Below, piece after piece: positions 54,488 through 62,799 of a DNA stretch of 64,000 nt (within the stretch, counting starts at the first letter, position 1; every line of letters starts with the position of its first letter). The notes under the pieces were generated by a model. That model did not search any database, had not been told where the DNA came from, and saw nothing but the letters and a program-made list of their open reading frames with translations. The translations under genes were made by a program, and so were the position numbers. The DNA is from Bacteroidota bacterium (GTDB lineage Bacteria; Bacteroidota; Bacteroidia; Bacteroidales; F082): assembly GCA_009773165.1 (NCBI GenBank), contig WOUZ01000009.1, positions 1 through 64,000 of the forward strand, written 5' to 3'.

Positions 54488-55809
54488 GCCATAAGGTTTT
54501 TGAACAGAGCAGAATTCAGGGCTTTCATTGCTGCCACCTTCTGGTCGCTTTGAATCACAACGCTGATATTATGTTCGCTACCTCCGTATGAGATCATTCT
54601 CAAAGGGATATCTTTGATCGCATCGAGTACCCTAAAGGCTTCATCTTGTTTATCGCGAGAGAAATCTCCAACAACACACACAATGGTTTGATTATGTTCA
54701 ACTTCCACTTTTCCAAAGTTTTGAAGCTCTGAAATTATCTCATTTATCGAAGAATCATTGTCAATAGTCAATGAAACAGCCACCTCCGAAGTGGTAATCA
54801 TGTCAATAGGTGTTTTGTAGCGCTCAAAGACTTCAAAGACATTTCTTAAAAACCCATAAGCCTGAAGCATTCTTCCTGAGCGGATGTTAACCACAGTGAT
54901 ACCATCTTTTGCTGCTATGGCGGTTACAGGTTTTGAACTTTGAATTCCATGTATGATGGTCCCTTTTGCTTCAGGTTTCATAGTGTTAAGCAAACGAATC
55001 GGGACATTCATCTTTTGAGCTGGCAGCACACACGTAGGGTGGAGGATGCGTGCACCAAAATAAGCAAGCTCAGCAGCCTCATCATACGAAAGCTCTGTAA
55101 TTGGAAATGTTTTTTCAACAACGCGAGGGTCGTTGTTATGCATTCCATCGATATCAGTCCAAATTTGTATCTCCGGCGATTGTAACATTGCACCAATGAT
55201 AGTAGCAGTGAAATCACTTCCACCACGTTTGAGATTGTCGATTTCACCAAAAGCATTGCGACAAATATAGCCTTGAGTGATGATTAACTTTTCGGAAGGT
55301 ATTGCAGTCAACTTTTCAATTAACAACTTCGTTATCAATTCATAATCAGGTTCATCATCGGTGTTAAGACGCATGAAATCCAAAGCAGGAAGGAGCATTG
55401 ATGGTATCGACTGCTCATTCAGATACAAATAAAAGAGTGCTGTTGAAATAAGCTCACCCTGTGCAAGAACTGCTTTTTCTTCATAAATAGTAAAAATATC
55501 AAGCGTAAAGCTGCGAAGAAAATTAAAGTGATTTCTAATGAGTTCGGCACCTTTTTGCTTAAATTCTGCATTGCTAAATAAATTACTTACTACGAGCTCA
55601 TATTGTTTTTCAAGCAGTTCAATTTTTTGATTTGCCTCAATTCGATCGTCTTTAAACAAGGCAGAAGCAATTTCTACCAGGCTGTTCGTAGTGCCCGACA
55701 TAGCTGACAACACCACAATTTTTGGCCTGCTGTCGTGAATAAGCGAAACAAGCTTTTGCATACGTTCCGGCGACCCAACCGAAGTGCCGCCAAATTTCAT
55801 GATCAACAT
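54484..55809 (-). CDS. lysC: Aspartate kinase
   Basis: The protein is about 442 residues. MKFGGTSVGSPERM is the ATP-site signature, with KRGGSDFTATIIGA, IWTDIDGMHNNDPRVV and SYDEAAELAYFGARILHP in the kinase domain (1-290). Two ACT domains follow (ITVVNIRSGRM; SYGGSEHNISVVI), implying feedback control by lysine or threonine. It catalyses phosphorylation of aspartate, the entry to lysine and threonine synthesis. It is monofunctional, with no homoserine dehydrogenase. The start at 55,809 is supported by a -7 box at 55,832-55,839; the ORF extends to 55,851 across that box. Confidence 0.93.
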   Translation of the reverse strand: MLIMKFGGTSVGSPERMQKLVSLIHDSRPKIVVLSAMSGTTNSLVEIASALFKDDRIEANQKIELLEKQYELVVSNLFSNAEFKQKGAELIRNHFNFLRSFTLDIFTIYEEKAVLAQGELISTALFYLYLNEQSIPSMLLPALDFMRLNTDDEPDYELITKLLIEKLTAIPSEKLIITQGYICRNAFGEIDNLKRGGSDFTATIIGAMLQSPEIQIWTDIDGMHNNDPRVVEKTFPITELSYDEAAELAYFGARILHPTCVLPAQKMNVPIRLLNTMKPEAKGTIIHGIQSSKPVTAIAAKDGITVVNIRSGRMLQAYGFLRNVFEVFERYKTPIDMITTSEVAVSLTIDNDSSINEIISELQNFGKVEVEHNQTIVCVVGDFSRDKQDEAFRVLDAIKDIPLRMISYGGSEHNISVVIQSDQKVAAMKALNSALFKNLMA

Positions 55810-55831
55810 ATTTTTCTTTTTAATTTCGGTG

Positions 55832-55839
55832 CAAAGATA
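55832..55839 (-). promoter_or_regulatory. -7 box for lysC-lysA
   Basis: CAAAGATA on the plus strand is TATCTTTG on the minus strand, matching TAnnTTTG, about 25 bp upstream of the lysC ATG. The leader is therefore very short, which argues against an upstream lysine riboswitch or attenuator here. Confidence 0.5.
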
Positions 55840-56110
55840 GCTTTTTGACAAACAAGCCTATTTTTGAGGGGATTTGGTCCGTATCATAACTAATTGTCAT
55901 CTGAAAATGAGTGTAATTGATGATAATTTTTTAGAGCTTTATCAACTTACAACTTTACTATCAAATCAATCTTCTTAATAATCTTTTAAGATGTTACCCT
56001 TTTATTTTAGGTTTCACAATACTCATATGCAACTTCTTAATTAACAGATTTTACGAAAGCTATTGGCAGAAACAAAAACTATTGTAAATTGCCGCCAAAA
56101 TCTCTGAGTT

Positions 56111-57076
56111 ATGTACGAAACACTATCCCAAATCGACAACATCCGCCTGAATTTTAGTGAAGGTGGTTTGCTTTATATGAACATAACCTTAGCCATTATT
56201 ATGTTTGGCGTGGCTTTGGACATTAAGTATGAGCATTTTAAAAATATTATTCAGTTTCCTAAGTCAGCGATTTTAGGAATTTTTTCACAAATTGTGGTGC
56301 TTCCGGCCTTGACATACTTACTCGTAATGGCGCTAAATCCACCACCATCCATCGCTATGGGAATGATTTTAATAGCAGCTTGCCCTGGTGGTAATATTTC
56401 TAATTTTATTTCAGCTTTAGCCAAGGCTAATGTTGCTTTATCAGTAAGCCTTACAGCGGTTTCAACCTTGGCAGCTACTTTTGTAACTCCGATAAATTTT
56501 GCTTTCTGGGGTGGTATGTATGTCAATTATTTTGAGAAAGCAAAACACTTAAACATCCCAATCGAGATTGATTTCTTGCAGATGGCTCAGACGGTTTTTA
56601 TCTTGTTAGGCCTTCCTCTTATTCTGGGAATGTGGTTTGGACACAAATTTCCAGAATTAAGCATGAAATACCAAAAGAAAATCCGCATCACTTCCATCGT
56701 TTTGTACATGACATTTATTGCAGGCGCTCTTATAGCCAATGCTAAATACATTCCAAGTGTTATCATTCCGTTAGGTTTTGTTGTTTTGCTTCTAAATGCA
56801 CAAACACTTTTTACCGGTTATTTTGTTGGAACTATTTTTCGAATTTCAAGAGCTGACAGGCGTACAATATCCATTGAAACGGGTATTCAAAACTCAGGAC
56901 TAGCTTTGGTTCTGATTTTTAATCCTAAGCTTTTCGATGCTAATGGCGGAATGGCTTTTATGGCCGCCTGGTGGGGGATATGGCAGATGATCACTGGAAT
57001 AGGATTAGCTTATTTGCTTTCAAAAATCCGTTTGACGGATTATAGCCCACTTAAGGTGTCGACAAATGACAAGTAA
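56111..57076 (+). CDS. Bile acid:sodium symporter (BASS) family transporter
   Basis: The 321-residue protein has about nine or ten membrane helices. It has BASS hallmarks: LAIIMFGVALDIKYEHF, AACPGGNISNFISALAKANVALSVSLTAVSTLAA (the sodium and substrate site around the crossover helix) and ETGIQNSGLALVLIF. Family members carry organic anions such as bile acids, pantoate, pyruvate or glucosinolate-like keto acids with sodium. The substrate is unknown. It is divergent from lysC and convergent with the SRP RNA gene. Confidence 0.9.
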   Translation: MYETLSQIDNIRLNFSEGGLLYMNITLAIIMFGVALDIKYEHFKNIIQFPKSAILGIFSQIVVLPALTYLLVMALNPPPSIAMGMILIAACPGGNISNFISALAKANVALSVSLTAVSTLAATFVTPINFAFWGGMYVNYFEKAKHLNIPIEIDFLQMAQTVFILLGLPLILGMWFGHKFPELSMKYQKKIRITSIVLYMTFIAGALIANAKYIPSVIIPLGFVVLLLNAQTLFTGYFVGTIFRISRADRRTISIETGIQNSGLALVLIFNPKLFDANGGMAFMAAWWGIWQMITGIGLAYLLSKIRLTDYSPLKVSTNDK

Positions 57077-57097
57077 TGCGAAAAAAAGGCATAAAAA

Positions 57098-57195
57098 AAG
57101 GGTAAGCTACTTATATCGCACCGCTCAACCATATACCCTTGCTTTCTTCCGAACCTGGGGGATTCTACAGGAGCTGGTCGTATAAGACTTACCCG
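57098..57195 (-). ncRNA. ffs: Signal recognition particle RNA, small bacterial type
   Basis: On the minus strand the transcript starts GGGTAAGTCTTATACGACC, passes GTAGAATCCCCC, and carries the SRP domain IV apical motif AGGTTCGGAAGAAAGCAAGG. It closes with AGCTTACCC (57,100-57,107), which pairs with CTTACCC/GGGTAAG at 57,188-57,194, followed by a T run that serves as terminator. Length is about 98 nt, typical of 4.5S-like SRP RNAs. It binds Ffh to target proteins to the membrane. Confidence 0.9.
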
Positions 57196-57198
57196 GTG

Positions 57199-57206
57199 CA
57201 AAAGTA
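57199..57206 (-). promoter_or_regulatory. -7 box of the SRP RNA gene
   Basis: CAAAAGTA on the plus strand is TACTTTTG on the minus strand, a perfect TAnnTTTG. It lies about five bases upstream of the GGGTAAG that starts the RNA. A TTCTTGG about 18 bp further upstream can serve as -33. Confidence 0.65.
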
Positions 57207-57267
57207 CAACAAAATGCAATGCCTCCAAGAACTTCCCGATTTTTTATTAACATATCAAATCATTTGG

Positions 57268-57275
57268 TAAGTTTG
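57268..57275 (+). promoter_or_regulatory. -7 box of the DUF4199-glycosyltransferase operon
   Basis: TAAGTTTG matches TAnnTTTG and lies about 32 bp upstream of the ATG at 57,307. It is back to back with the SRP RNA promoter. Confidence 0.5.
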
Positions 57276-57306
57276 CAACTGACATCAAACATTAAATCAT
57301 TTTAAA

Positions 57307-57837
57307 ATGTATGAAAAGAAACACTTCTGGCTGGTTGGAATCCTAACTGGATTTTTCTCCGGCCTGCTTGTTTTTCTGTTTCAACTTATACTTTTTCACT
57401 TATCATTGAGTTCTTTTTCAATCATCTACGGATTATTGTACCTTATTCCGTTCATAGCAATGACATACGCCTCCATGCGACTTAGAGACAGGTATGGTTC
57501 AAATATGTTGTTATTCGGGCAATCGTTTAAATTGTCACTAGTCACGGGATTTCTCTCGGCGCTGGTTATGTCGCTGATGATCTATTATGTGTATACCTAT
57601 TTGTTTATTCCAGCGCTTCAGCAACGTGCAGCTCAATTAAACTCTGAACTTTTATCAACTGATCCCGGAATGTCGTTTGATAAAATGAAAGAGCGTAAGC
57701 AACTCATTATAAAATTATTAAGCCCTATTTCGCTGGCAATTTATTACTTCGTTGTAAATACTGTTCTTCTACCTTTCTACGCATTTATAATTGCTATCTT
57801 TGCGCATCGGCGTCGAAGAGATATTACTGACATTTAA
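57307..57837 (+). CDS. DUF4199 membrane protein 1
   Basis: The 176-residue protein has four hydrophobic segments (FWLVGILTGFFSGLLVFLFQLI, IYGLLYLIPFIAMTYASM, LVTGFLSALVMSLMIYYVYTYLF, ISLAIYYFVVNTVLLPFYAF) and a soluble loop with helix LLSTDPGMSFDKMKERKQL. This is the DUF4199 layout of Bacteroidota. The function is unknown. It is the first gene of a four-gene run leading to a glycosyltransferase and an epimerase. Confidence 0.75.
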   Translation: MYEKKHFWLVGILTGFFSGLLVFLFQLILFHLSLSSFSIIYGLLYLIPFIAMTYASMRLRDRYGSNMLLFGQSFKLSLVTGFLSALVMSLMIYYVYTYLFIPALQQRAAQLNSELLSTDPGMSFDKMKERKQLIIKLLSPISLAIYYFVVNTVLLPFYAFIIAIFAHRRRRDITDI

Positions 57838-57854
57838 CCCAAAACAATAATAAT

Positions 57855-58373
57855 ATGGCACCTTTAAATCAAGCACTTAAGTTTGGATTCATCACTGGTT
57901 TAGCTCTAATCGCATACACTGTGGCGCTTTATGTAGCTAATGTGAATCTTTTTGCAACAGTTTTCTCCATTGTAAATGGATTGATAACCTTTGGAGGTAT
58001 GATTTTCATGACGGTTTTTGCGATAAACAAAACCCGTGACCTGATGCTGAGTGGAAAAATCACTTTCCTTCAGTCGTTCATCGTTGGATTTGTGACTTTG
58101 ATTATCATGAGTTACATAAACAGCCTTTTTAGTTTTGTTTTGAATAAATACATTGATCCAGCCTATATGACAGCACAGCTGGATAATTTCATTGCTAGTA
58201 TGGAAGATAAAGTTCCTGAAGAAACACTTGAAACAATTATTGATTCTATGGAAGCAAATATGGATCCAACAAAGGCGTTAATTAAAGGCCTTTGGATTAC
58301 TCCTTTGGCTTCAATAGGAATTAGTGCTATTATTTCTTTGTTTATCAAGAAAGACATCACAGCTCAGGCTTGA
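57855..58373 (+). CDS. DUF4199 membrane protein 2
   Basis: This is a 172-residue paralogue of the preceding protein, with the same four-helix plan and the loop YMTAQLDNFIASMEDKVPEETLETIIDSMEANMDP between helices 3 and 4. It begins 17 bp after its neighbour, and the glycosyltransferase start follows 13 bp later. Tandem DUF4199 genes next to a DPM1-like glycosyltransferase are a recurrent Bacteroidota arrangement. Confidence 0.75.
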   Translation: MAPLNQALKFGFITGLALIAYTVALYVANVNLFATVFSIVNGLITFGGMIFMTVFAINKTRDLMLSGKITFLQSFIVGFVTLIIMSYINSLFSFVLNKYIDPAYMTAQLDNFIASMEDKVPEETLETIIDSMEANMDPTKALIKGLWITPLASIGISAIISLFIKKDITAQA

Positions 58374-58386
58374 GAAATACGTTTAC

Positions 58387-59328
58387 ATGGATCTTACAAT
58401 CATCATTCCTTTGTTCAATGAGGAAGCCTCATTGCCTGAATTAACTGAATGGATAGTGCGGGTTTGCCGAAAAGAAAAGTATGTTTTTGAGGTAGTTTTT
58501 GTTGACGATGGTTCTAAAGACCAATCGTGGAATATCATCGAAAATTTATCGAAAAGCTATTCTGAGGTTAAAGCAATACGTTTCCGCCGGAATTATGGAA
58601 AATCAGCTGCTCTCAATGAAGGTTTTGCTGTAGCTTGTGGAAAGGTTGTTATAACGATGGATGCCGACCTGCAGGACAGCCCTGATGAGATACCTGACTT
58701 GTATCAAATGATTGCTGACCAGCATTTTGATCTTGTTTCGGGATGGAAAAAAAGAAGACATGACCCCATTTCGAAAACGATTCCTTCGCGTATCTTTAAC
58801 CGAACCACACGCATGATCAGTGGCATTGCCTTGCATGATTTCAATTGTGGTTTAAAAGCATACAACGGTGAACTTACAAAAAGTATTGAGGTTCATGGTG
58901 AAATGCACCGGTATATCCCCGTTATAGCTAAATGGGCTGGTTTTGGTAATATTGGAGAGAAAGTAGTTCAACATTACGAACGGAAATACGGTACAACCAA
59001 ATATGGAATGAGTCGGTTTATCAAGGGATATCTCGATCTGCTCTCCATCACTTTCACATCGAAATTCGGAAAACGACCCATGCATTTTTTTGGCAGCATG
59101 GGATCGCTGATTTTTATGATAGGCTTTGGAATAGCCGGATATCTGGCATACACAAAGTATTTTTTTGATGCTTACAAAATGACCGATCGTCCACTCTTTT
59201 ATTTCGGGATTCTTGCCATGATCATTGGTACACAACTGTTTATGACCGGATTTTTAGCTGAAATGATCTCTCAGACATCAAGAGCAGCCGGAGGAGGCTA
59301 CATCATTAGAGAAAAAATCAATTTATAA
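58387..59328 (+). CDS. Family 2 glycosyltransferase, DPM1/GtrB-like
   Basis: The protein is about 313 residues. The GT-A domain begins LTIIIPLFNEEASLPEL, with VFVDDGSKDQSW, ITMDADLQDSPDEIP (the DxD motif) and ALNEGFAVACGKVV. Two C-terminal membrane helices (MHFFGSMGSLIFMIGFGIAGYL, FGILAMIIGTQLFMTGFLAEMI) follow. The layout is that of polyprenyl-phosphate sugar transferases (GtrB, DPM1-like), which load a sugar onto a lipid carrier for later transfer. The longer ORF from 58,324 overlaps the previous gene; the ATG at 58,387 is preferred. Confidence 0.88.
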   Translation: MDLTIIIPLFNEEASLPELTEWIVRVCRKEKYVFEVVFVDDGSKDQSWNIIENLSKSYSEVKAIRFRRNYGKSAALNEGFAVACGKVVITMDADLQDSPDEIPDLYQMIADQHFDLVSGWKKRRHDPISKTIPSRIFNRTTRMISGIALHDFNCGLKAYNGELTKSIEVHGEMHRYIPVIAKWAGFGNIGEKVVQHYERKYGTTKYGMSRFIKGYLDLLSITFTSKFGKRPMHFFGSMGSLIFMIGFGIAGYLAYTKYFFDAYKMTDRPLFYFGILAMIIGTQLFMTGFLAEMISQTSRAAGGGYIIREKINL

Positions 59329-59341
59329 TTAAAATAGAGTA

Positions 59342-60391
59342 ATGAAGATTCATCTGGTATCGGGAGGTTGCGGGTTTGTTGGCCGCAACATGGTGAAGCG
59401 ACTGCTTCAAACTACTGAAGATAAAGTGTTTATGGTTGACGATCTGTCAATAGGAAGGCATCCTTCAGAATGGCTCGAAGATTTCTCATCAACCACATTG
59501 GAAGATGTTGAAGTAATCGGTAAGGAAAAACGACTGTTTTTCTGGAAAGGAGATTTCAGAAATTTATTGTTTTACATGCGTCAGAATCCGCGGTATATTC
59601 AAGAAAAATACCATCTGGATTTTGAACATTTTAGTGATGTTTTTCATTTTGCGGCTATCGTCGGGGGACGCATGAAAATAGAAGGAGACCCTATGATTGT
59701 GGCATTAGATCTAAGCATCGATGCTGAATTCTTTTACTGGGTCACCCAGCATAAACCTGAGCGTGTTCTTTACCCAAGTTCGAGTGCGGCTTACCCCGTA
59801 AGTTTGCAAACAACTGACGGAGCCATAGCCCTTAGTGAGGGTGATATCAACTTTGATAAAAATTTGGGAACACCTGATATGACATACGGATGGTCGAAAC
59901 TTACGGGTGAATTTCTGGCGCAAATAGCTGCTAAGCATTATGGTGTTAAAGTAGCATGCATCAGGCCTTTCTCAGGTTATGGAGAGGATCAGGAGCAAAG
60001 TTATCCTGTGCCTGCCATTGCTGCGCGTGCGGCACGCAACGAAGATCCCTTCGAAGTGTGGGGGAGTGGAAAACAGGGGCGCGATTTTGTGCATATCGAT
60101 GATGTACTCGATTTTATTTTCATGCTTCTCGATAGGGTAGATGATGGTTCTGCTTATAATATTGGCTCAGGCAGGTTGACATCTTTCCTCGAACTTATCG
60201 CTCTGTTTGGCGAAATTGCTGGGTATTCACCCACTATCAAACCACTACTTGATAAACCTGTAGGTGTGCATTCACGTTATGCTAATATGGATGTGGTATT
60301 AGAAAAGTTTGGCTGGCAACCAAAAATATCTCTTTATGAAGGGATGAAAAGGGTTTATGACCGCCAAAAGATGCTTCTGGATAAGAAATAG
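59342..60391 (+). CDS. NAD-dependent epimerase/dehydratase (extended SDR)
   Basis: The 349-residue protein has an N-terminal Rossmann motif GGCGFVGRNMVKRL and catalytic YGWSKLTGE (YxxxK). PSSSAAYPV supplies the Ser/Thr, and GSGKQGRDFVHIDDV is the sugar-nucleotide-binding part. It acts on a nucleotide-activated sugar; it is GDP-mannose 3,5-epimerase-like or UDP-sugar epimerase-like, not resolvable here. It is the last gene of the operon, 13 bp after the glycosyltransferase, and ends at a bidirectional terminator. Confidence 0.88.
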   Translation: MKIHLVSGGCGFVGRNMVKRLLQTTEDKVFMVDDLSIGRHPSEWLEDFSSTTLEDVEVIGKEKRLFFWKGDFRNLLFYMRQNPRYIQEKYHLDFEHFSDVFHFAAIVGGRMKIEGDPMIVALDLSIDAEFFYWVTQHKPERVLYPSSSAAYPVSLQTTDGAIALSEGDINFDKNLGTPDMTYGWSKLTGEFLAQIAAKHYGVKVACIRPFSGYGEDQEQSYPVPAIAARAARNEDPFEVWGSGKQGRDFVHIDDVLDFIFMLLDRVDDGSAYNIGSGRLTSFLELIALFGEIAGYSPTIKPLLDKPVGVHSRYANMDVVLEKFGWQPKISLYEGMKRVYDRQKMLLDKK

Positions 60392-60430
60392 TAATCCATT
60401 TAAAAAATTGATACCTCTTGAGGTAATAAT

Positions 60431-60457
60431 GAAAAACCTGCTTTTCGCAGGTTTTTC
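60431..60457. terminator. Bidirectional terminator between convergent genes
   Basis: GAAAAACCTGC (60,431-60,441) and GCAGGTTTTTC (60,447-60,457) form a perfect 11-bp stem with a 5-nt loop, with A/T tracts in both directions. It separates the epimerase gene from the fabI-like gene. Confidence 0.8.
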
Positions 60458-60473
60458 ATTTTAGGCTTGGTGT

Positions 60474-61307
60474 TTATCCCATAATATTGTAACCACCGTC
60501 AACATGTCTGATTTCGCCGGTAATACGGCTATTTGGCCGGAAAAGATGAATTACCTCATGTGCAAGATCCATTGGCAGCGCATTACCTAACGGACTGACT
60601 TCTCCCGAAATCTCAAGATCGCTCTCATGCAATGTGGCATTGCCTGCTTTACTTCCCATATAAGGAGAAAAACGAATCACATTCACGCGTGTACCATTCT
60701 TCCTTCCGAGTTCATCAGCAAGCTCTATAGTTATGCGCTCCAAAGCTGCCTTAGCTATACTGATGTTCCTGTAAGGATGGAAAGTGACTTTAGCAGCAGC
60801 AATGTAACTTAAAGAACAAATTGAAGAACCTTGCTGTAATACATTGTATTTCATTAAGTAATGAGCGATCCTGATTAATGAATAAGCTGAAATCTCCATG
60901 GTATCGCAGAACTCATCTTTTGTTACTTCCAGCAATGGCTTTACCTCTTTTTGCCTGATGGTTTTATCCATTGCAATTGCATGAAGAAATCCGTTGATTT
61001 TGATTCCCTTTTCTACCATTGATTGTGCAAAAGCCTCGATGCTTGCATCCAAAGAAACATCCAAAATGGCAGTTTCCACGTTTCCAAGCTCTTTCTTTAC
61101 TGCGTTTTGGAAATCCTTATAGTTCTTATTGAGAAATGCAGTAGCCTTTTCAGATAAATCTTTATGCAAAGAACTAACGCCCAAACCAGTGCATACTACA
61201 TTTCCACCATTGGCAATTATTTCCTTTGCGACATACATAGCTAACGAATGCTCGTCAGCAATTCCGGTAATGAGGAAAGCTTCTCCATTAAAAATTTGAT
61301 TTTTCAT
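60474..61307 (-). CDS. fabI: Enoyl-ACP reductase (FabI-like SDR)
   Basis: The 277-residue protein has the FabI nucleotide loop FLITGIADEHSLAMYVA in place of the classical GxxxGxG. The catalytic set is Tyr168, Tyr179 and Lys186 (SYIAAAKVTFHPYRNISIAK), with spacing close to that of FabI, and a C-terminal HVDGGYNIMG. It reduces the enoyl-ACP double bond in the last step of each fatty-acid elongation round. It is somewhat divergent from typical FabI, so a second paralogue elsewhere is possible. It is 19 bp downstream of fabH. Confidence 0.82.
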   Translation of the reverse strand: MKNQIFNGEAFLITGIADEHSLAMYVAKEIIANGGNVVCTGLGVSSLHKDLSEKATAFLNKNYKDFQNAVKKELGNVETAILDVSLDASIEAFAQSMVEKGIKINGFLHAIAMDKTIRQKEVKPLLEVTKDEFCDTMEISAYSLIRIAHYLMKYNVLQQGSSICSLSYIAAAKVTFHPYRNISIAKAALERITIELADELGRKNGTRVNVIRFSPYMGSKAGNATLHESDLEISGEVSPLGNALPMDLAHEVIHLFRPNSRITGEIRHVDGGYNIMG

Positions 61308-61326
61308 ATCTTAAGTTTTTGTTTAA

Positions 61327-62325
61327 TTACCATTTATAAAGTGCAGTGCCCCAAGTCCATCCAGCACCTACAGCTGCGAAAAGTAAAAGGTCGCCTGGTT
61401 TAAATAATCCATCTCTGTGAACTTCATCCAAAAGTATTGGAATAGTACCACCGGAGGTATTTGCATAGCGATCCATATTTGTCTTTACCTTTTCAAAAGG
61501 CATCTCGATCTTCCTGGCAATTTCTTCAAGTATTTTAATACTTGGCTGATGAGGAATCATATAATCGACCTCCTGAACCATTTTATTGTTTTTAGCAAGA
61601 ATCTCCAGAATGCACTCAGGAACAACTTTCACAGCTGTATTATACACCTCTTTACCGTTCATTTGGAAATAATGAAGTTTCTGATCAATTGTTTTATGTG
61701 TTGCAGGTCGTTCCGAACCGCCGGCAGGAATAGTGAAATGTTCCTTTCCTCTGCCATCAGAATGAAGAATGAAGTCGATAAACCCTTTGTCTTCTTCTGT
61801 AGCTGATAAAACCACAGCGCCTGCTCCATCGCCAAAGAATACAGCATCACGCCGATCCCAGTCAGTAATATTCGAAAAAGTGTCAGCACCAACTACCAGG
61901 ACATTGGAATACATACCACTTTTTATAAATTGCACCCCAACCGAGATAGTGAAAAGAGCTCCGGAGCAAACCGCGGCTACATCGAATGCTACTGTTTTGA
62001 ATGCCTGAAGTTTCTCCTGTACAAAACAAGCGCAGGAAGGTGCCGGTCGGTCGGGCGTGGCAGTTGCAACAAGAATTAAATCAATGTCATTTATGGTCAG
62101 ACCTGCATTTTCAACGGCACGTAATCCAGCTTTTGCAGCCAAATCACTCGTGGTCTCGTTGGTAACTACTCTGCGCTCCCTGATACCTAATTTCGAAAAA
62201 ATCCATTCGTCCGATGACCCAATACGTTCAAAATAATCATTCTTTATTACTTTTTCAGGAACATAAGATCCTGTACCTTTGATAAATACATTACGAATCT
62301 TTAAATTTGAAACATGTGATTCCAT
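61327..62325 (-). CDS. fabH: Beta-ketoacyl-ACP synthase III
   Basis: This is a 332-residue thiolase-fold enzyme. The catalytic triad is Cys120 (DVAAVCSGALF), His259 (YMIPHQPSIKI) and Asn289 (DRYANTSGGTIP). It condenses an acyl-CoA starter with malonyl-ACP to begin fatty-acid synthesis; branched starters are usual in Bacteroidota. It is co-directional with and just upstream of fabI. The pair could serve bulk lipid synthesis or a dedicated product, since more than one fabH is common in this phylum. Confidence 0.88.
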   Translation of the reverse strand: MESHVSNLKIRNVFIKGTGSYVPEKVIKNDYFERIGSSDEWIFSKLGIRERRVVTNETTSDLAAKAGLRAVENAGLTINDIDLILVATATPDRPAPSCACFVQEKLQAFKTVAFDVAAVCSGALFTISVGVQFIKSGMYSNVLVVGADTFSNITDWDRRDAVFFGDGAGAVVLSATEEDKGFIDFILHSDGRGKEHFTIPAGGSERPATHKTIDQKLHYFQMNGKEVYNTAVKVVPECILEILAKNNKMVQEVDYMIPHQPSIKILEEIARKIEMPFEKVKTNMDRYANTSGGTIPILLDEVHRDGLFKPGDLLLFAAVGAGWTWGTALYKW

Positions 62326-62775
62326 AAGCTGTGTTTTCGTTCATGTGTTGTTGTAAAGCACTTCATTAATTGGTATAGGACTACTGAAATACTTCATTGT
62401 GTGCGGTAAAAGTAAAGAAGATAGAAGAGTAAAGTGTCAAAAAAATAAATTCAATGCCTTAAAAACACTTTTGCAGAAGTATAAATATCCAATTTTCTAA
62501 AAGTCACACTAGTTTTAGGTCGGTGAAAATATAAACTTGCAATAATTTTTCGATTCACTTATATAATTGTTTATCAGAATAATAAAATGATTTATCTGAT
62601 TATATGTTTGGGAATTATTAAAAGAGTCATTAAATGGAAACAGAACTTCAGTAGCTAATTTTTCATTATTATTATTGAATGGGTTAAAGTTCCGCAAACC
62701 GTTGCGCTAATCATTATATCAGTTTATTTTCCCTTTTCTTCGGAAGGATATTCCAATTAGTGCCCCTCATTTTAC
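62326..62775. other. Intergenic stretch between divergent genes
   Basis: No gene is supported. A 60-codon minus-strand frame at 62,515-62,697 is Asn-rich and without features, and was not called. A TACTTTTA near 62,415 on the minus strand is one base from the -7 consensus and may belong to fabH. Confidence 0.4.
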
Positions 62776-62783
62776 TAAATTTG
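62776..62783 (+). promoter_or_regulatory. -7 box of the glycosyltransferase gene
   Basis: TAAATTTG matches TAnnTTTG and lies 17 bp before the ATG at 62,800, so the leader is only a few nucleotides to about 12 nt. No clear -33 was seen. Confidence 0.45.
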
Positions 62784-62799
62784 CCAAAATTTAAAGATT

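Noticed and set aside
55810..55851. Longer lysC start at 55,851
   Set aside because: The extra residues cover the TATCTTTG -7 box, so the ATG at 55,809 is more likely.
62515..62697. 60-codon minus-strand frame
   Set aside because: Asn-rich low-complexity translation in an AT-rich gap, with no features.
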